From Nostocoides sp. Soil756 (GTDB lineage Bacteria; Actinomycetota; Actinomycetes; Actinomycetales; Dermatophilaceae), in assembly GCF_001428065.1 (NCBI RefSeq), contig NZ_LMSE01000002.1, positions 1,374,628-1,430,482 of the forward strand: DNA of 55,855 bases, in the 5' to 3' direction. Below, piece by piece: positions 17,016 to 25,546 of the stretch; position 1 is the stretch's first letter; each line of letters opens with the position of its first letter. Below the pieces are notes generated by a model. It saw only the letters and a list, made by a program, of their open reading frames with translations, had not been told where the DNA came from and made no database searches. A program made the position numbers and the translations under genes.

Positions 17016-17459
17016 TCAGCCCTCGACGCGCTTCTTGAGCTCGGTGAGCGCGGTGCTGATGATGTGCTTCTCGGCCTTGCGCTTGAGCATCCCGATCATG
17101 GGCATCGTCAGGTCGACCTCGAGGTCGTAGGTCACCCGCGTGCCCGCTCCCGCCGCCTCGAGGGTGTAGCTGCCGGTGAGCCCCTTCAGCAGCGAGGCCC
17201 GCACCAGGTGCCAGGAGATGACGCCGGTACCGTCGCCGGCGACGTCCCAGTCGTACTCCAGGACGTACTGGTCCTTGATGGCGCCGGCGTCGAGGGTGAA
17301 CTCGACCTGGTCGGCCCAGCCGTCGCCGTCCTCGGTGAGCACGGTGCAGTCCTTGACCTGCTCGGCCCACTCCGGGTACGCCTCGAACGCGGCGATGATG
17401 TCGAGGACCTCGCCGGGGGAGGCGGCGATGTCGACGGAGGAGCGGGTGCGGTCGGCCAT
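17016..17459 (-). CDS. SRPBCC (polyketide cyclase/START-like) family protein
   Basis: This 147-aa helix-grip protein starts MADRTRSSVDIAASPGEVLD and contains the family segments AAFEAYPEWAEQVK, the central strands and a C-terminal helix LKRKAEKHIISTALTELKKR. SRPBCC proteins bind hydrophobic ligands in a central cavity. It is equivalent in position to Rv2185c, near fadD15, hinting at a lipid-related role, but the ligand is unknown. The ATG at 17459 lies 8 nt after a minus-strand TAGCCT hexamer. It is divergent from the acyl-CoA ligase and is the first gene of the ROK operon. Confidence 0.85.
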   Translation of the reverse strand: MADRTRSSVDIAASPGEVLDIIAAFEAYPEWAEQVKDCTVLTEDGDGWADQVEFTLDAGAIKDQYVLEYDWDVAGDGTGVISWHLVRASLLKGLTGSYTLEAAGAGTRVTYDLEVDLTMPMIGMLKRKAEKHIISTALTELKKRVEG

Positions 17460-17532
17460 GGCACCGCAGGCTACCGGGCGCTCGGGGCCTAGAGTTGAGG
17501 GGCCGCCCACCGAGCACGAAGGAGTCCACCCG

Positions 17533-19323
17533 GTGCACGAGACGTCGATGCCGCTGGTCCTGCCCGCGACCAGCCCCGGCACGTTGGGCGACCTGCCGCT
17601 GCGGCTCGCCGCCGAGCGCCCCGAACGGGTCGCGTTCTCGCAGCGCCATGGTGACGGCTGGCGGGATGTAACCAGCGCCACCTTCGCTGCCGAGGTGACC
17701 TCGCTGGCCAAGGGCTTCGTCGCGGCCGGGGTCTCCCCCGGCGACGCCGTCGCCATCCTCAGCTGCACCCGGTACGAGTGGACGCTGACCGACTTCGCTC
17801 TGTGGGCGGCGGGCGCCGTCCCGGTCCCGATCTACGAAACCTCCTCCCCCGACCAGATCGCGTGGATCCTCTCGGACTCCGGCGCGGTCGGGGTGGTCGT
17901 CGAGACCGAGCGGCACCTGGCTGCGGTCGACCGCGGGCGCGCCGACCTGCCCGCACTGCGGCACACCTGGGTCATCGACCACGGCGACCTCGGGTCCCTC
18001 GCGCGCGACGGTGCCGACGTCGACGACGCCGAGCTGAGCGCCCGGCGCGACGCGCTCGACCGCGACAGCCTCGCGACGGTCATCTACACCTCGGGCACCA
18101 CCGGCCGGCCCAAAGGGGTCGAGCTCACCCACGGCAACTTCCTGACCCTGGCCGAGAACACCGCCGAGGAGATCCACCAGGTCGTCAAGGCCGACGGCTC
18201 CTCGACCCTGCTGTTCCTGCCGCTCGCACACGTCTTCGCCCGCTTCATCGAGGTCCTGGCCGTCAGCGCCGGGGTGCGGATGGGGCACTCCAGCGACCTC
18301 AAGGCGCTGATGGACGACTTCGCCTCGTTCAAGCCGACCTTCATCCTGGCCGTCCCGCGGGTGTTCGAGAAGGTCTACAACTCCGCCGAGGCCACGGCCC
18401 GCGCCGGCGGGCGCGGGGCGGTCTTCGCCACCGCGGCCGCGGTGGCGGTCGCATGGTCGCAGGCCCAGGACGCCGGCTCGGTGCCGCTCGGGCTGCGTCT
18501 GCGCCACGCCGTGTTCGACCGACTGGTCTACCGCAGGCTCCGCGACGCGATGGGCGGCGACGTGCGCTACGCCGTCTCCGGCGGCGCGCCTCTCGGTACC
18601 CGTCTCGGGCACTTCTTCCGCGGCATCGGGGTCACGATCCTCGAGGGGTACGGCCTCACCGAGACCACCGCGCCGGCCACGGTCAACCGGCCCGACGCGA
18701 TGAAGATCGGCACCGTCGGCCGGCCGCTGCCGGGCGTCGACGTCCGCATCGCCGACGACGGCGAGATCTGCCTCCGCGGCATCAACGTGCTGCGCGGCTA
18801 CCGCGGCAACCCGGAGGCCACCGCCGAGGCCGTGCGCGACGGCTGGTTCCACACCGGCGACCTCGGCGAGCTCGACGACGAGGGGTTCCTGCGGATCACC
18901 GGGCGCAAGAAGGAGATCCTCGTGACCGCGGGGGGCAAGAACGTCGCCCCCGCGGTGCTCGAGGACCGGCTGCGCGCGCACCCCCTGGTCAGCCAGTGCA
19001 TCGTCGTCGGCGACGGCAAGCCGTTCATCGCCGCGCTCGTCACGCTGGACGAGGAGATGTACCCGGGATGGGCGGCCGCCCACGGCCTCGACGGGCTCCC
19101 GTTCACCAAGGCCAAGGACGACCCGCGCATCCGCGATGAGATCCAGAAGGCCGTCGACGACGCGAACAGCGCGGTCTCCAAGGCCGAGTCGATCCGCGCG
19201 TTCGCGATCCTCGACGGCGACTTCACCGAGGAGTCCGGGCACCTCACCCCGTCGCTGAAGCTCAAGCGCAACGTCGTGATGCGCGACTTCGGCGACGAGG
19301 TCGACGCGCTCTACGGTGGCTGA
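17533..19323 (+). CDS. Long-chain fatty-acid-CoA ligase (AMP-binding, FadD15-like)
   Basis: This 596-aa adenylate-forming enzyme activates fatty acids to acyl-CoA. The ATP-binding motif YTSGTTGRPKGVELTHGN is near residues 183-200, the A4/A5 region has EGYGLTETTAP, and the C-terminal domain has WFHTGDLGELDD, ITGRKKEI and VTAGGKNVAP. The GTG at 17533 follows an aaggag ribosome-binding site; a TAGAGT hexamer around 17491 could be its -10. It overlaps the downstream membrane protein by 8 nt, so the two are probably coupled. The closest positional match is Rv2187. Confidence 0.9.
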   Translation: MHETSMPLVLPATSPGTLGDLPLRLAAERPERVAFSQRHGDGWRDVTSATFAAEVTSLAKGFVAAGVSPGDAVAILSCTRYEWTLTDFALWAAGAVPVPIYETSSPDQIAWILSDSGAVGVVVETERHLAAVDRGRADLPALRHTWVIDHGDLGSLARDGADVDDAELSARRDALDRDSLATVIYTSGTTGRPKGVELTHGNFLTLAENTAEEIHQVVKADGSSTLLFLPLAHVFARFIEVLAVSAGVRMGHSSDLKALMDDFASFKPTFILAVPRVFEKVYNSAEATARAGGRGAVFATAAAVAVAWSQAQDAGSVPLGLRLRHAVFDRLVYRRLRDAMGGDVRYAVSGGAPLGTRLGHFFRGIGVTILEGYGLTETTAPATVNRPDAMKIGTVGRPLPGVDVRIADDGEICLRGINVLRGYRGNPEATAEAVRDGWFHTGDLGELDDEGFLRITGRKKEILVTAGGKNVAPAVLEDRLRAHPLVSQCIVVGDGKPFIAALVTLDEEMYPGWAAAHGLDGLPFTKAKDDPRIRDEIQKAVDDANSAVSKAESIRAFAILDGDFTEESGHLTPSLKLKRNVVMRDFGDEVDALYGG

Positions 19324-20701
19324 CCCCGACGCCCGACCCGACGCGGCGACCCGGCCCCACGTGGCAACCCGTCTCGAGGGCGCCGCCGGGCCCCCGCGGG
19401 GGTGGCTTCCCGGGCTGCTGTTCGGACTCGCGTGGCTCGCGTGGTTCGGGGTGGCCCAGTGGAGCGTGGTGCGCTTCCGGGTACCGATCCTGCTGGTGCT
19501 CACCGTCTGCACCGCCCTGCTGGCCTGGTGGCTGGGCCGGCGCGGCACCCTCCGGCTTCCCCCCTGGCTCGCTCCGGCGGTCCTCCTGGTCTCGGCGGTG
19601 CTCACCCTCACCGTCCCGCTCTTCACGTACCTGCGCGGCGGCTGGCTGACGGCCGCCCTGGCGGTGCTGACCGTCGGAGCCGTGGTCACCGCCGGGCTGC
19701 TGGCCCTCCCGCGGCCGTGGGCGGCGCCCGCCGCCGCGGGGGTGGCGGCGCTGGCCCACACGGTGCTGGCGGCGGTCGCCATCCTGGGCGACCGCGCCCC
19801 GCGCATCGACGTATGGGTCATCCTGCAGCAGTTCGCCGACGCCACCGCCCACCTCGACAACGTCTACACCCAGGTCTTCACCGGCTCCCCCGGCGTCAAG
19901 GACCACTTCACCTACCTGCCGTGGATGGGGCTGCTCACCGCGCCGGGGCGCTGGCTGGCCGGCGACGTGCGGTGGATGCTGCTGGTCTGGACCCTGGTGC
20001 TGCTCGCCGGGCTGTGGGCGCTGGCGGGTGGGCGCCGGGGCGAGCCGCTGCGGGCCGCGGCCGTGGTCGCTCTCGTGGTCTTCGCCCCCGGCACGCTGAC
20101 CCAGGTCGACCAGGCCTGGACCGAGCCGGTGCTGGCCGCGCTGCTGGTGTGGTGGGCGGTCCTCATGCGGCGCGGGCACCCCTGGTGGGCCGTGCTGCCG
20201 CTGGCGCTGGCCTGCGCCAGCAAGCAGCACCTGGTCCTGCTGGCGCCGGTGCTGCTCCTCTGGCGGCCCTTCGGCTGGCGCCGCACCGTGGCCGCCGGCG
20301 CCCTGGCGGGCGTGCTGATGCTGCCGTGGCTGCTCGCCGACCTCGCGGCCTTCGTCGACGACACCGTCACGACCCTGCTGACCTTCCACCCGATCCGGTT
20401 CGCCAACACGTGGTACCTGTACTTCCTCAACGAGCACGGGGTCGAGCTGCCGTTCGCCGTCACGGGGCTGGTGATGGTCACGGCCGTGGCCTGCGCGACG
20501 TGGGCGGTGTGGCGCCGCCAGCCCGACGTCGGCGAGGTGCTGCGCTGGTTCGCGCTCGTCCTGGCCGTCGCCAACCTGGTGAACAAGCAGGCCTTCTACA
20601 ACCAGTTCTGGCTCGTCGCGGTGCTCGTGGCGGCCTCGCTGCTGGTGCTCCCGGTGCTCAGCGGGCGAGGGCGGCCAACCGCTGCTGCCAGCGACGGGTG
20701 A
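19316..20701 (+). CDS. Polytopic membrane protein, probable GT-C (GT87-like) glycosyltransferase
   Basis: This 461-aa protein has about eleven hydrophobic helices. A large extracytoplasmic loop follows the early helices (IDVWVILQQFADATAHLDN, then VKDHFTYLPWM), reminiscent of polyprenyl-phosphate-sugar-dependent mannosyltransferases of the GT-C fold. A later CASKQHLVLLAPVL helix is also typical. The sugar, acceptor and exact family are inferred, not shown. The GTG at 19316 overlaps the acyl-CoA ligase stop by 8 nt. Its 3' end overlaps the convergent metalloprotease gene by 44 bp. Confidence 0.7.
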   Translation: MADPDARPDAATRPHVATRLEGAAGPPRGWLPGLLFGLAWLAWFGVAQWSVVRFRVPILLVLTVCTALLAWWLGRRGTLRLPPWLAPAVLLVSAVLTLTVPLFTYLRGGWLTAALAVLTVGAVVTAGLLALPRPWAAPAAAGVAALAHTVLAAVAILGDRAPRIDVWVILQQFADATAHLDNVYTQVFTGSPGVKDHFTYLPWMGLLTAPGRWLAGDVRWMLLVWTLVLLAGLWALAGGRRGEPLRAAAVVALVVFAPGTLTQVDQAWTEPVLAALLVWWAVLMRRGHPWWAVLPLALACASKQHLVLLAPVLLLWRPFGWRRTVAAGALAGVLMLPWLLADLAAFVDDTVTTLLTFHPIRFANTWYLYFLNEHGVELPFAVTGLVMVTAVACATWAVWRRQPDVGEVLRWFALVLAVANLVNKQAFYNQFWLVAVLVAASLLVLPVLSGRGRPTAAASDG

Positions 20702-21995
20702 GGCCGGCGCGGTCGGTGCCCAGGATGCCCGGCATCGCTGCGTCGCACGACCGCTCGGCCGCCTCCGCGCCGCCGGTCGCGGTGCACGCCCGCACCAGGC
20801 GCCGCAGGCCGGCCTCCCCCACCAGGTCGGCCACCGTCTGGGCGGCCTGCCACGCGGCGAGGTACCCCACCTCGATGTCGCTGACGGCGGGGTCGAGCGC
20901 GGTGTCGGTCGGCAGCGCCGTGGGGGCGGTGCCGGCGCGGACGGCAGCCACCAGCGGTGCGGCGAGGATGCGCTCGGGCAGGCCGGCGCGGGCGTAGCCC
21001 ACGTGGTCGGCGTAGCCCTCGGCCAGCCAGCGCGGGGCCGTGCCGGGCACGCTCGCGCGGACCGCGACGTGCGCCAGCTCATGGGTCAGGACGACGTCGC
21101 GGCCCACGGCGGTCAGCCGGCGCCGGGCGTCGGGGTCCAGCAGCACCCGGTCGCCGGTGGCCAGACCGGCGGCGTCGGTGGGCCCGTCGGTGGTGGCGGC
21201 GACCTGCCCGACGGCCGGGGCGGGGTCACCGCGCAGGAGGATGGCCTCGGCCGTCGTGTCCGGGACCAGCACCAGAGTGCGCGCCGGGGTCCCGGACCAG
21301 ACCCGCCGCAGCGCCGGGAGCGAGCGGTCGACCGTGGTGGCCGCCGCGTCCAGAGCGGGCGCCGGGGCCGTGCCCGCCACCACGGCGGCCGGCCCGCGGC
21401 GCACCTCGAGCCCGGGCATGGCCACCCAGGGTGGGGCGGCGTCGGTACCCGTCGCGGTCTCGGCGCCGACCAGCCACCGTCCGCCCACCCGGCGCAGGGC
21501 GTAGCGGACGGTGGCGGTGCGGTCGCCGCGGTCCACCCCGGCCACCCGGTAGTGCAGCGTCACGTCGACGGCCGCCGGGTCCTCGGCCGGGGCAGCGACG
21601 TCGTGGGACAGGTGCGAGAGCCCGAGCGCCCGGGCCGCCGCGAACGTCTGCAGCTGACGCCGGCCGGCCACGCCGGTGGGTGCCGCGACGGTGGCGCGGA
21701 AGGCGGCCGGGTCGCCGGTCCGCACGGCGGCGTCGCGGGCGCGCAGCAGCGCGTCGAGAGCGGCGGAGACGGCCGACGGGTCGGCGCCCGTGGCGCTCGG
21801 GTCGCGGCCGTTTGCGACGGACCCGCTGGGAGCGGTCCCGCTCGGGCCGGGGGCAGCCCCCGACGTGCCGGGATGACGGTCTCCGGGGGCGGCGCTCGGG
21901 GCGGCCGCCTCGGAGCAGCCCGTGAGGAGGAGCGCCACCACCAGGACCGCGCCCACGGGGCCCCGCGCGCGACGAGGGCGGGGGCGGCGGGGCAC
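20658..21995 (-). CDS. Lipoprotein zinc metalloprotease (gluzincin-like)
   Basis: This 445-aa predicted lipoprotein begins with a basic segment and a hydrophobic helix ending in LLLTGC, with the lipobox Cys at residue 27. An Ala/Ser/Pro-rich linker and an NTF2-like region (about 60-170) follow, then a peptidase domain with the zinc site VLTHELAHVAV near residue 305 and WLAEGYADHVGY about 18 residues later supplying the Glu ligand. It should act outside the membrane on peptides. The GTG at 21995 sits 6 nt after a minus-strand TACGAT hexamer. The open frame continues to 22295 but without signal-peptide character. Confidence 0.82.
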   Translation of the reverse strand: MPRRPRPRRARGPVGAVLVVALLLTGCSEAAAPSAAPGDRHPGTSGAAPGPSGTAPSGSVANGRDPSATGADPSAVSAALDALLRARDAAVRTGDPAAFRATVAAPTGVAGRRQLQTFAAARALGLSHLSHDVAAPAEDPAAVDVTLHYRVAGVDRGDRTATVRYALRRVGGRWLVGAETATGTDAAPPWVAMPGLEVRRGPAAVVAGTAPAPALDAAATTVDRSLPALRRVWSGTPARTLVLVPDTTAEAILLRGDPAPAVGQVAATTDGPTDAAGLATGDRVLLDPDARRRLTAVGRDVVLTHELAHVAVRASVPGTAPRWLAEGYADHVGYARAGLPERILAAPLVAAVRAGTAPTALPTDTALDPAVSDIEVGYLAAWQAAQTVADLVGEAGLRRLVRACTATGGAEAAERSCDAAMPGILGTDRAGLTRRWQQRLAALAR

Positions 21996-22001
21996 CGGCT
22001 C

Positions 22002-22007
22002 ATCGTA
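22002..22007 (-). promoter_or_regulatory. Putative -10 element of the lipoprotein metalloprotease
   Basis: TACGAT on the minus strand ends 6 nt before GTG 21995 and helps fix the start at the lipoprotein signal. Confidence 0.45.
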
Positions 22008-22101
22008 AGGAGCGCAACCGCCGCCGCCGCAGCCGCCGCAGGCGCTCGGCCGAGCGCCGGACCGGCCGCGCACGGCCGGCGCCCCGTGGGCCGCCAGGAC
22101 C

Positions 22102-22356
22102 TCAGCCGACGGCCAGGCTCCAGCCGGTGCCGGTGGTTCCGGGGTCGAGGCGGGCTCGAGCCGCGGTGGCGGTCTCGGCGTCGACGAGGCCGGCGCGCAC
22201 CAGGCGGGTGACGGCCGCGCGCTCCTCGGCGTCGAGGGAGGCCTCGGAGGCCCTCGTGGTGATCTCGAGCAGGACGGGCACCATGCAGTCGGCACAGTGC
22301 AGCTCGCGCACGGGGCAGGTGCGGCACTCGATGGCCAGGACGTCGGGTCGGCTCAT
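22102..22356 (-). CDS. Small Cys-rich conserved hypothetical protein
   Basis: This 84-aa protein starts MSRPDVLAIECRTCPVRE and continues LHCADCMVPVLLE, giving two closely spaced CxxC pairs likely to bind a metal. A predicted helix (AEERAAVTRLVRAGLVDAE) follows. No enzymatic domain is recognisable. A ggaagggg site precedes the ATG and a TAGCGT hexamer lies about 35 nt upstream. It is divergent from the fusion nuclease. The 253-bp space to that gene (22357-22609) shows nothing beyond these promoter signals. Confidence 0.7.
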   Translation of the reverse strand: MSRPDVLAIECRTCPVRELHCADCMVPVLLEITTRASEASLDAEERAAVTRLVRAGLVDAETATAARARLDPGTTGTGWSLAVG

Positions 22357-22596
22357 GCGTCTCACCCCTTCCAAGGTGTCGCCCACGACGCTAGAGGTGC
22401 CCACCGACAGGCCCCCCGGACCGAGGACGGACCACGTGCTCGGCGGGCGACGCGGGCGCACCGGGACGGGCGCCACCGCCCGGAGGCACCGGAGACCGCA
22501 CCGGCGCCTCGCGCGTGCGGAGCCCTCCCCGTCCCTACTGGGCGGCCTCGACGATCCCCACCCGCGCGCCTCGGAGCGGATGTCGGAGCCCCCACC

Positions 22597-22602
22597 TACG
22601 GT
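22597..22602 (+). promoter_or_regulatory. Putative -10 element of the fusion nuclease
   Basis: TACGGT ends 7 nt before ATG 22610, favouring this start over the in-frame ATG at 22580. Confidence 0.4.
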
Positions 22603-22609
22603 TCGAGGC

Positions 22610-24328
22610 ATGACGATGGTCCAGGGCACGTTCGACGACCTGGGCACCCCGCTGTCGTCGGTCACCTTCGTCGTCGTCGACCTCGAGACCACCGGCGGCA
22701 GCCCGGCCGAGTGCGGCATCACCGAGATCGGAGCGGTCAAGGTCCGTGGCGGCGAGGTCCTCGGTGAGTTCCAGACCCTCGTCGACCCGGGCGCGCCGAT
22801 CCCGGCCTTCATCGCCGTGCTCACCGGCATCACCGACGCCATGGTCGCCGGGGCCCCGCGCATCGAGGCCGCCCTCCCCGCGTTCCTCGAGTTCGCCGCC
22901 GGCAGCGTGCTGGTCGCGCACAACGCCCGCTTCGACGTCTCGTTCCTCAAGGCCGCCGCGGCCCGCACCGAGCAGCCGTGGCCCGGCTTCCCGGTCCTCG
23001 ACACCGTGCACCTGGCCCGCCAGCTGGTCCGGCGCGACGAGGTCCCCAACCACCGCCTCGGCTCGCTGGCCCGGCTGTTCCACTCGCGCACCACCCCCGA
23101 CCATCGCGCCCTGCACGACGCCCGCGCCACCGTCGACGTCCTGCACGGGCTCATCGAGCGGGTCGGCAACCTCGGGGTGCACTCGCTCGAGGAGCTGCTC
23201 GACTACACCGCGCGGGTCTCCCCCGCCCGGCGCCGCAAGCGCCACCTGGCCGACGACCTGCCCGACGCGCCGGGTGTCTACCTGTTCAAGGACGGCCACG
23301 GCCACGTGCTCTACGTGGGCACCTCGGTCTCCATCCGCACCCGGGTGCGCTCCTACTTCACCGCCTCCGAGCACCGGCGCCGGATGGGTGAGATGGTGCG
23401 CCTCGCCGAGTCCGTGAGCCCTGTCGTCTGCGCCACCACCCTCGAGGCCGAGGTGCGCGAGCTGCGGCTCATCGCCGAGCACAAGCCGCGCTACAACCGC
23501 CGCTCGCGCCATCCCGAGAAGGCGCTGTGGGTCAAGCTCACGGTCGAGCCGTTCCCGCGGCTGTCGGTGGTGCGGGCGGTCGCGGCCGACGGCGCGCGCT
23601 ACGTCGGGCCCTTCGGGTCGCGCCGGGCGGCCGAGGCCGCCGTGGCCGCGGTCCACGAGGTCCTGCCCCTGCGCCAGTGCGTCGAGCGGCTGTCGCCGAC
23701 GCGGCCACGCGCCGCGTGCGCCCTGGCCGAGATGGGCCGCTGTGGCGCCCCCTGCACCGGCGCCCAGTCGCTCGAGCAGTACGCCGAGGTCGTCGAGCGG
23801 GCGGCGCGCCTGCTGAGCGGCGGCGGGCGCGAGCTGCTGGTCGCCCTCCAGGAGCGGATGGACACCCTCGCCGCGGCCCAGCGCTTCGAGGACGCCCAGG
23901 TGGTGCGTGACCGGCTGGTCGCGTTCGTCCGCGGAGCCACCCGCAGCCAGCGTCTCGACCCGCTGGCCCGCATCCCCGAGCTCGTCGCCGCGCGCCGCTC
24001 GGTCACCGGCGGGTGGGAGGTCGTCTGCGTGCGCCACGGCCGCTTGGCGGGCAGCACCACCTCGCCGCGGGGCGCCGACCCGATGCCCTACATCGCCGCC
24101 CTGCGCGCCAGCGCCGAGGTCGTCTCGCCTCCCCGCGCCCCCGCCACCGCGGCCACGCCCGAGGAGAGCGAGAAGGTGCTGCGCTGGCTCGAGGCGCCCG
24201 GCGTCCGCATCGTCGACGTCGACGGCGCCTGGACCTGCCCCGTGGCGGGCGCGGCCGCGGTGCGCGAGGAGCTCGAGCCGCTCGAGGCGTCGCGGCGCGC
24301 CGCCGCGGGGTTCGCCGGCGTCCGCTGA
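22610..24328 (+). CDS. DEDDh exonuclease / GIY-YIG / UVR fusion nuclease (Rv2191-like)
   Basis: This 572-aa three-part protein begins with a DnaQ-type 3'-5' exonuclease (about residues 15-185) with VDLETTGG (Exo I), HNARFDVSF (Exo II) and HDARATVD (Exo III, DEDDh). A UvrC/Cho-like GIY-YIG module (about 215-300) has DAPGVYLF and VLYVGTS. Next come four cysteines spaced C-x12-C-x7-C-x3-C, like the UvrC iron-sulfur site, and a UVR helix pair (LQERMDTLAAAQRFEDAQVV). The UvrC RNase-H half and HhH are absent. It probably nicks or trims damaged DNA; the fusion is known in actinobacteria (Rv2191). Two hairpins follow it. Confidence 0.9.
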   Translation: MTMVQGTFDDLGTPLSSVTFVVVDLETTGGSPAECGITEIGAVKVRGGEVLGEFQTLVDPGAPIPAFIAVLTGITDAMVAGAPRIEAALPAFLEFAAGSVLVAHNARFDVSFLKAAAARTEQPWPGFPVLDTVHLARQLVRRDEVPNHRLGSLARLFHSRTTPDHRALHDARATVDVLHGLIERVGNLGVHSLEELLDYTARVSPARRRKRHLADDLPDAPGVYLFKDGHGHVLYVGTSVSIRTRVRSYFTASEHRRRMGEMVRLAESVSPVVCATTLEAEVRELRLIAEHKPRYNRRSRHPEKALWVKLTVEPFPRLSVVRAVAADGARYVGPFGSRRAAEAAVAAVHEVLPLRQCVERLSPTRPRAACALAEMGRCGAPCTGAQSLEQYAEVVERAARLLSGGGRELLVALQERMDTLAAAQRFEDAQVVRDRLVAFVRGATRSQRLDPLARIPELVAARRSVTGGWEVVCVRHGRLAGSTTSPRGADPMPYIAALRASAEVVSPPRAPATAATPEESEKVLRWLEAPGVRIVDVDGAWTCPVAGAAAVREELEPLEASRRAAAGFAGVR

Positions 24329-24356
24329 CCGACGCCGCTCGACACCAGGGTTGTGC

Positions 24357-24389
24357 GACGAGACAGGACCTGCCAGGTCTTGTCTCGTC
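24357..24389 (+). terminator. Hairpin 1 downstream of the fusion nuclease
   Basis: A 15-bp stem (gacgagacaggacct / aggtcttgtctcgtc, one G-U pair as RNA) with a 3-nt loop begins 28 nt after the stop. No U tract follows; a second hairpin adjoins directly. Confidence 0.7.
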
Positions 24390-24416
24390 GGCTTTTCGGG
24401 GTGACCCCGAAAAGCC
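24390..24416 (+). terminator. Hairpin 2 downstream of the fusion nuclease
   Basis: A perfect 12-bp stem (ggcttttcgggg / ccccgaaaagcc) with loop tga abuts hairpin 1. It contains T and A runs within the arms and ends 18 nt before the -10 of the next gene. Confidence 0.75.
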
Positions 24417-24434
24417 GGGACAGCGGGGCGGGCG

Positions 24435-24440
24435 TAGCGT
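24435..24440 (+). promoter_or_regulatory. Putative -10 element of the dienelactone hydrolase gene
   Basis: TAGCGT lies 7 nt before ATG 24448. The spacer is ccggagg, so a Shine-Dalgarno is also present and leaderless initiation is uncertain. Confidence 0.35.
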
Positions 24441-24447
24441 CCGGAGG

Positions 24448-25197
24448 ATGAGCGACCTGCACCTGATCGACGTCCCCGTCCCCGGCGGCACCGCCGAGGC
24501 CCACGTCTCCCGCCCCGCTTCCGGCCACGGCCCCGGCGTGCTGTTCTTCATGGACGCCATCGGTCTGCGCCCGCAGATCGCGGCCATGTGCGAGCGCATC
24601 GCCTCGTGGGGCTACGTCGTGATGGCCCCCAACGTCTTCCGCCGCGACGGCGACGTCGCCACCCTGATGCCCACCGGCGACCTGCGCACGCCCGAGGGAC
24701 GCGAGGCGTTCATGGGCCCCGCGATGTCACGGGTGCACGCGCTCACCACCGACCTCGCCGTCCCCGACATCGCCGCCTACGTCGAGGCCCTGCGCGGCCT
24801 CGACGGCGTCACCGACGGCCCGCTCGGCACCACCGGCTACTGCATGGGCGCCCGTCTGTCGATGCGGACGGCGACCGGCCACCCCGACGACGTCGCGGCC
24901 TGCGGCGGCTTCCACGGCGGCGGTCTGGCCACCGACACCCCCGACAGCCCGCACCTCGGGCTCGGCGCGGCCCGGGCCGAGTTCGCCCTCGGCCATGCCG
25001 ACCACGACCGCTCGATGCCGCCGGAGGCCGTCGCCACCCTCGGCGAGACCTTCGCGGCGCACGGCCTGACCGCGCTGAACGAGATCTTCCCCGACGCGCC
25101 GCACGGCTACACGATGGCCGACACCTCCATGTACCAGGAGGCCGGCGCCGAGCGGCACTACCGCGAGCTGCGGGCCCTGCTCGACCGCACCCTGTGA
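24448..25197 (+). CDS. Dienelactone hydrolase family protein
   Basis: This 249-aa alpha/beta hydrolase has the nucleophile Cys at about residue 132 in GTTGYCMGAR, the pattern of carboxymethylenebutenolidase-type enzymes. The likely catalytic Asp is in LGHADHDRSMP and the His in DAPHGYTM. It may hydrolyse lactones or esters; the natural substrate is not indicated. The ATG at 24448 is preceded by ggagg, and the longer open frame overlaps the terminator hairpins, so it is not used. It probably forms its own transcript, possibly running into the RAM gene 29 nt downstream. Confidence 0.87.
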   Translation: MSDLHLIDVPVPGGTAEAHVSRPASGHGPGVLFFMDAIGLRPQIAAMCERIASWGYVVMAPNVFRRDGDVATLMPTGDLRTPEGREAFMGPAMSRVHALTTDLAVPDIAAYVEALRGLDGVTDGPLGTTGYCMGARLSMRTATGHPDDVAACGGFHGGGLATDTPDSPHLGLGAARAEFALGHADHDRSMPPEAVATLGETFAAHGLTALNEIFPDAPHGYTMADTSMYQEAGAERHYRELRALLDRTL

Positions 25198-25214
25198 GCC
25201 GTGCGGTCGGTGGC

Positions 25215-25220
25215 TAGGCT
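25215..25220 (+). promoter_or_regulatory. Putative -10 element of the RAM-domain gene
   Basis: TAGGCT is followed by exactly 6 nt and then GTG 25227. No Shine-Dalgarno is visible. Confidence 0.5.
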
Positions 25221-25226
25221 GACGAC

Positions 25227-25508
25227 GTGATCACCGCCATCGTCCTCATCACCGCCGACGTCGACCGCATCCCCGAGGTCGCCCAGGCGATCGCCGACCT
25301 CGACGGCGTCACCGAGGTCTACTCGGTCGCCGGCGACGCCGACCTGGTCGCGATGGTGCGGGTGCGCCGGCACGAGGACCTGGCCGACGTCATCGCCGAC
25401 CGGCTCAACAAGGTCGACGGCGTCACGGGCACCAACACCCACATCGCCTTCCGCACCTACTCCTCCCACGACCTGGAGTCGGCCTTCAGCCTCGGCATCG
25501 AGGACTGA
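25227..25508 (+). CDS. Stand-alone Lrp/AsnC ligand-binding (RAM) domain protein
   Basis: This 93-aa protein consists only of the alpha/beta RAM (AsnC_trans_reg) domain: MITAIVLITADVDRIPEVA, GVTEVYSVAGDADLVAMV and VTGTNTHIAFRTYS. The N-terminal helix-turn-helix of Lrp regulators is absent. Such domains oligomerise and bind amino acids, and may modulate partners. It is convergent with trpD, a recurring arrangement in actinobacteria, but a link with tryptophan is only a suggestion. Confidence 0.87.
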   Translation: MITAIVLITADVDRIPEVAQAIADLDGVTEVYSVAGDADLVAMVRVRRHEDLADVIADRLNKVDGVTGTNTHIAFRTYSSHDLESAFSLGIED

Positions 25509-25546
25509 CCCCGCCGCCGGCGGTAGCGCTCACCCGTGCCCGCGGG

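Noticed and set aside
22580-22609. ATG at 22580 as the start of the fusion nuclease
   Set aside because: It is in frame but lies upstream of the TACGGT -10 that fits ATG 22610, and adds ten residues with no family similarity.
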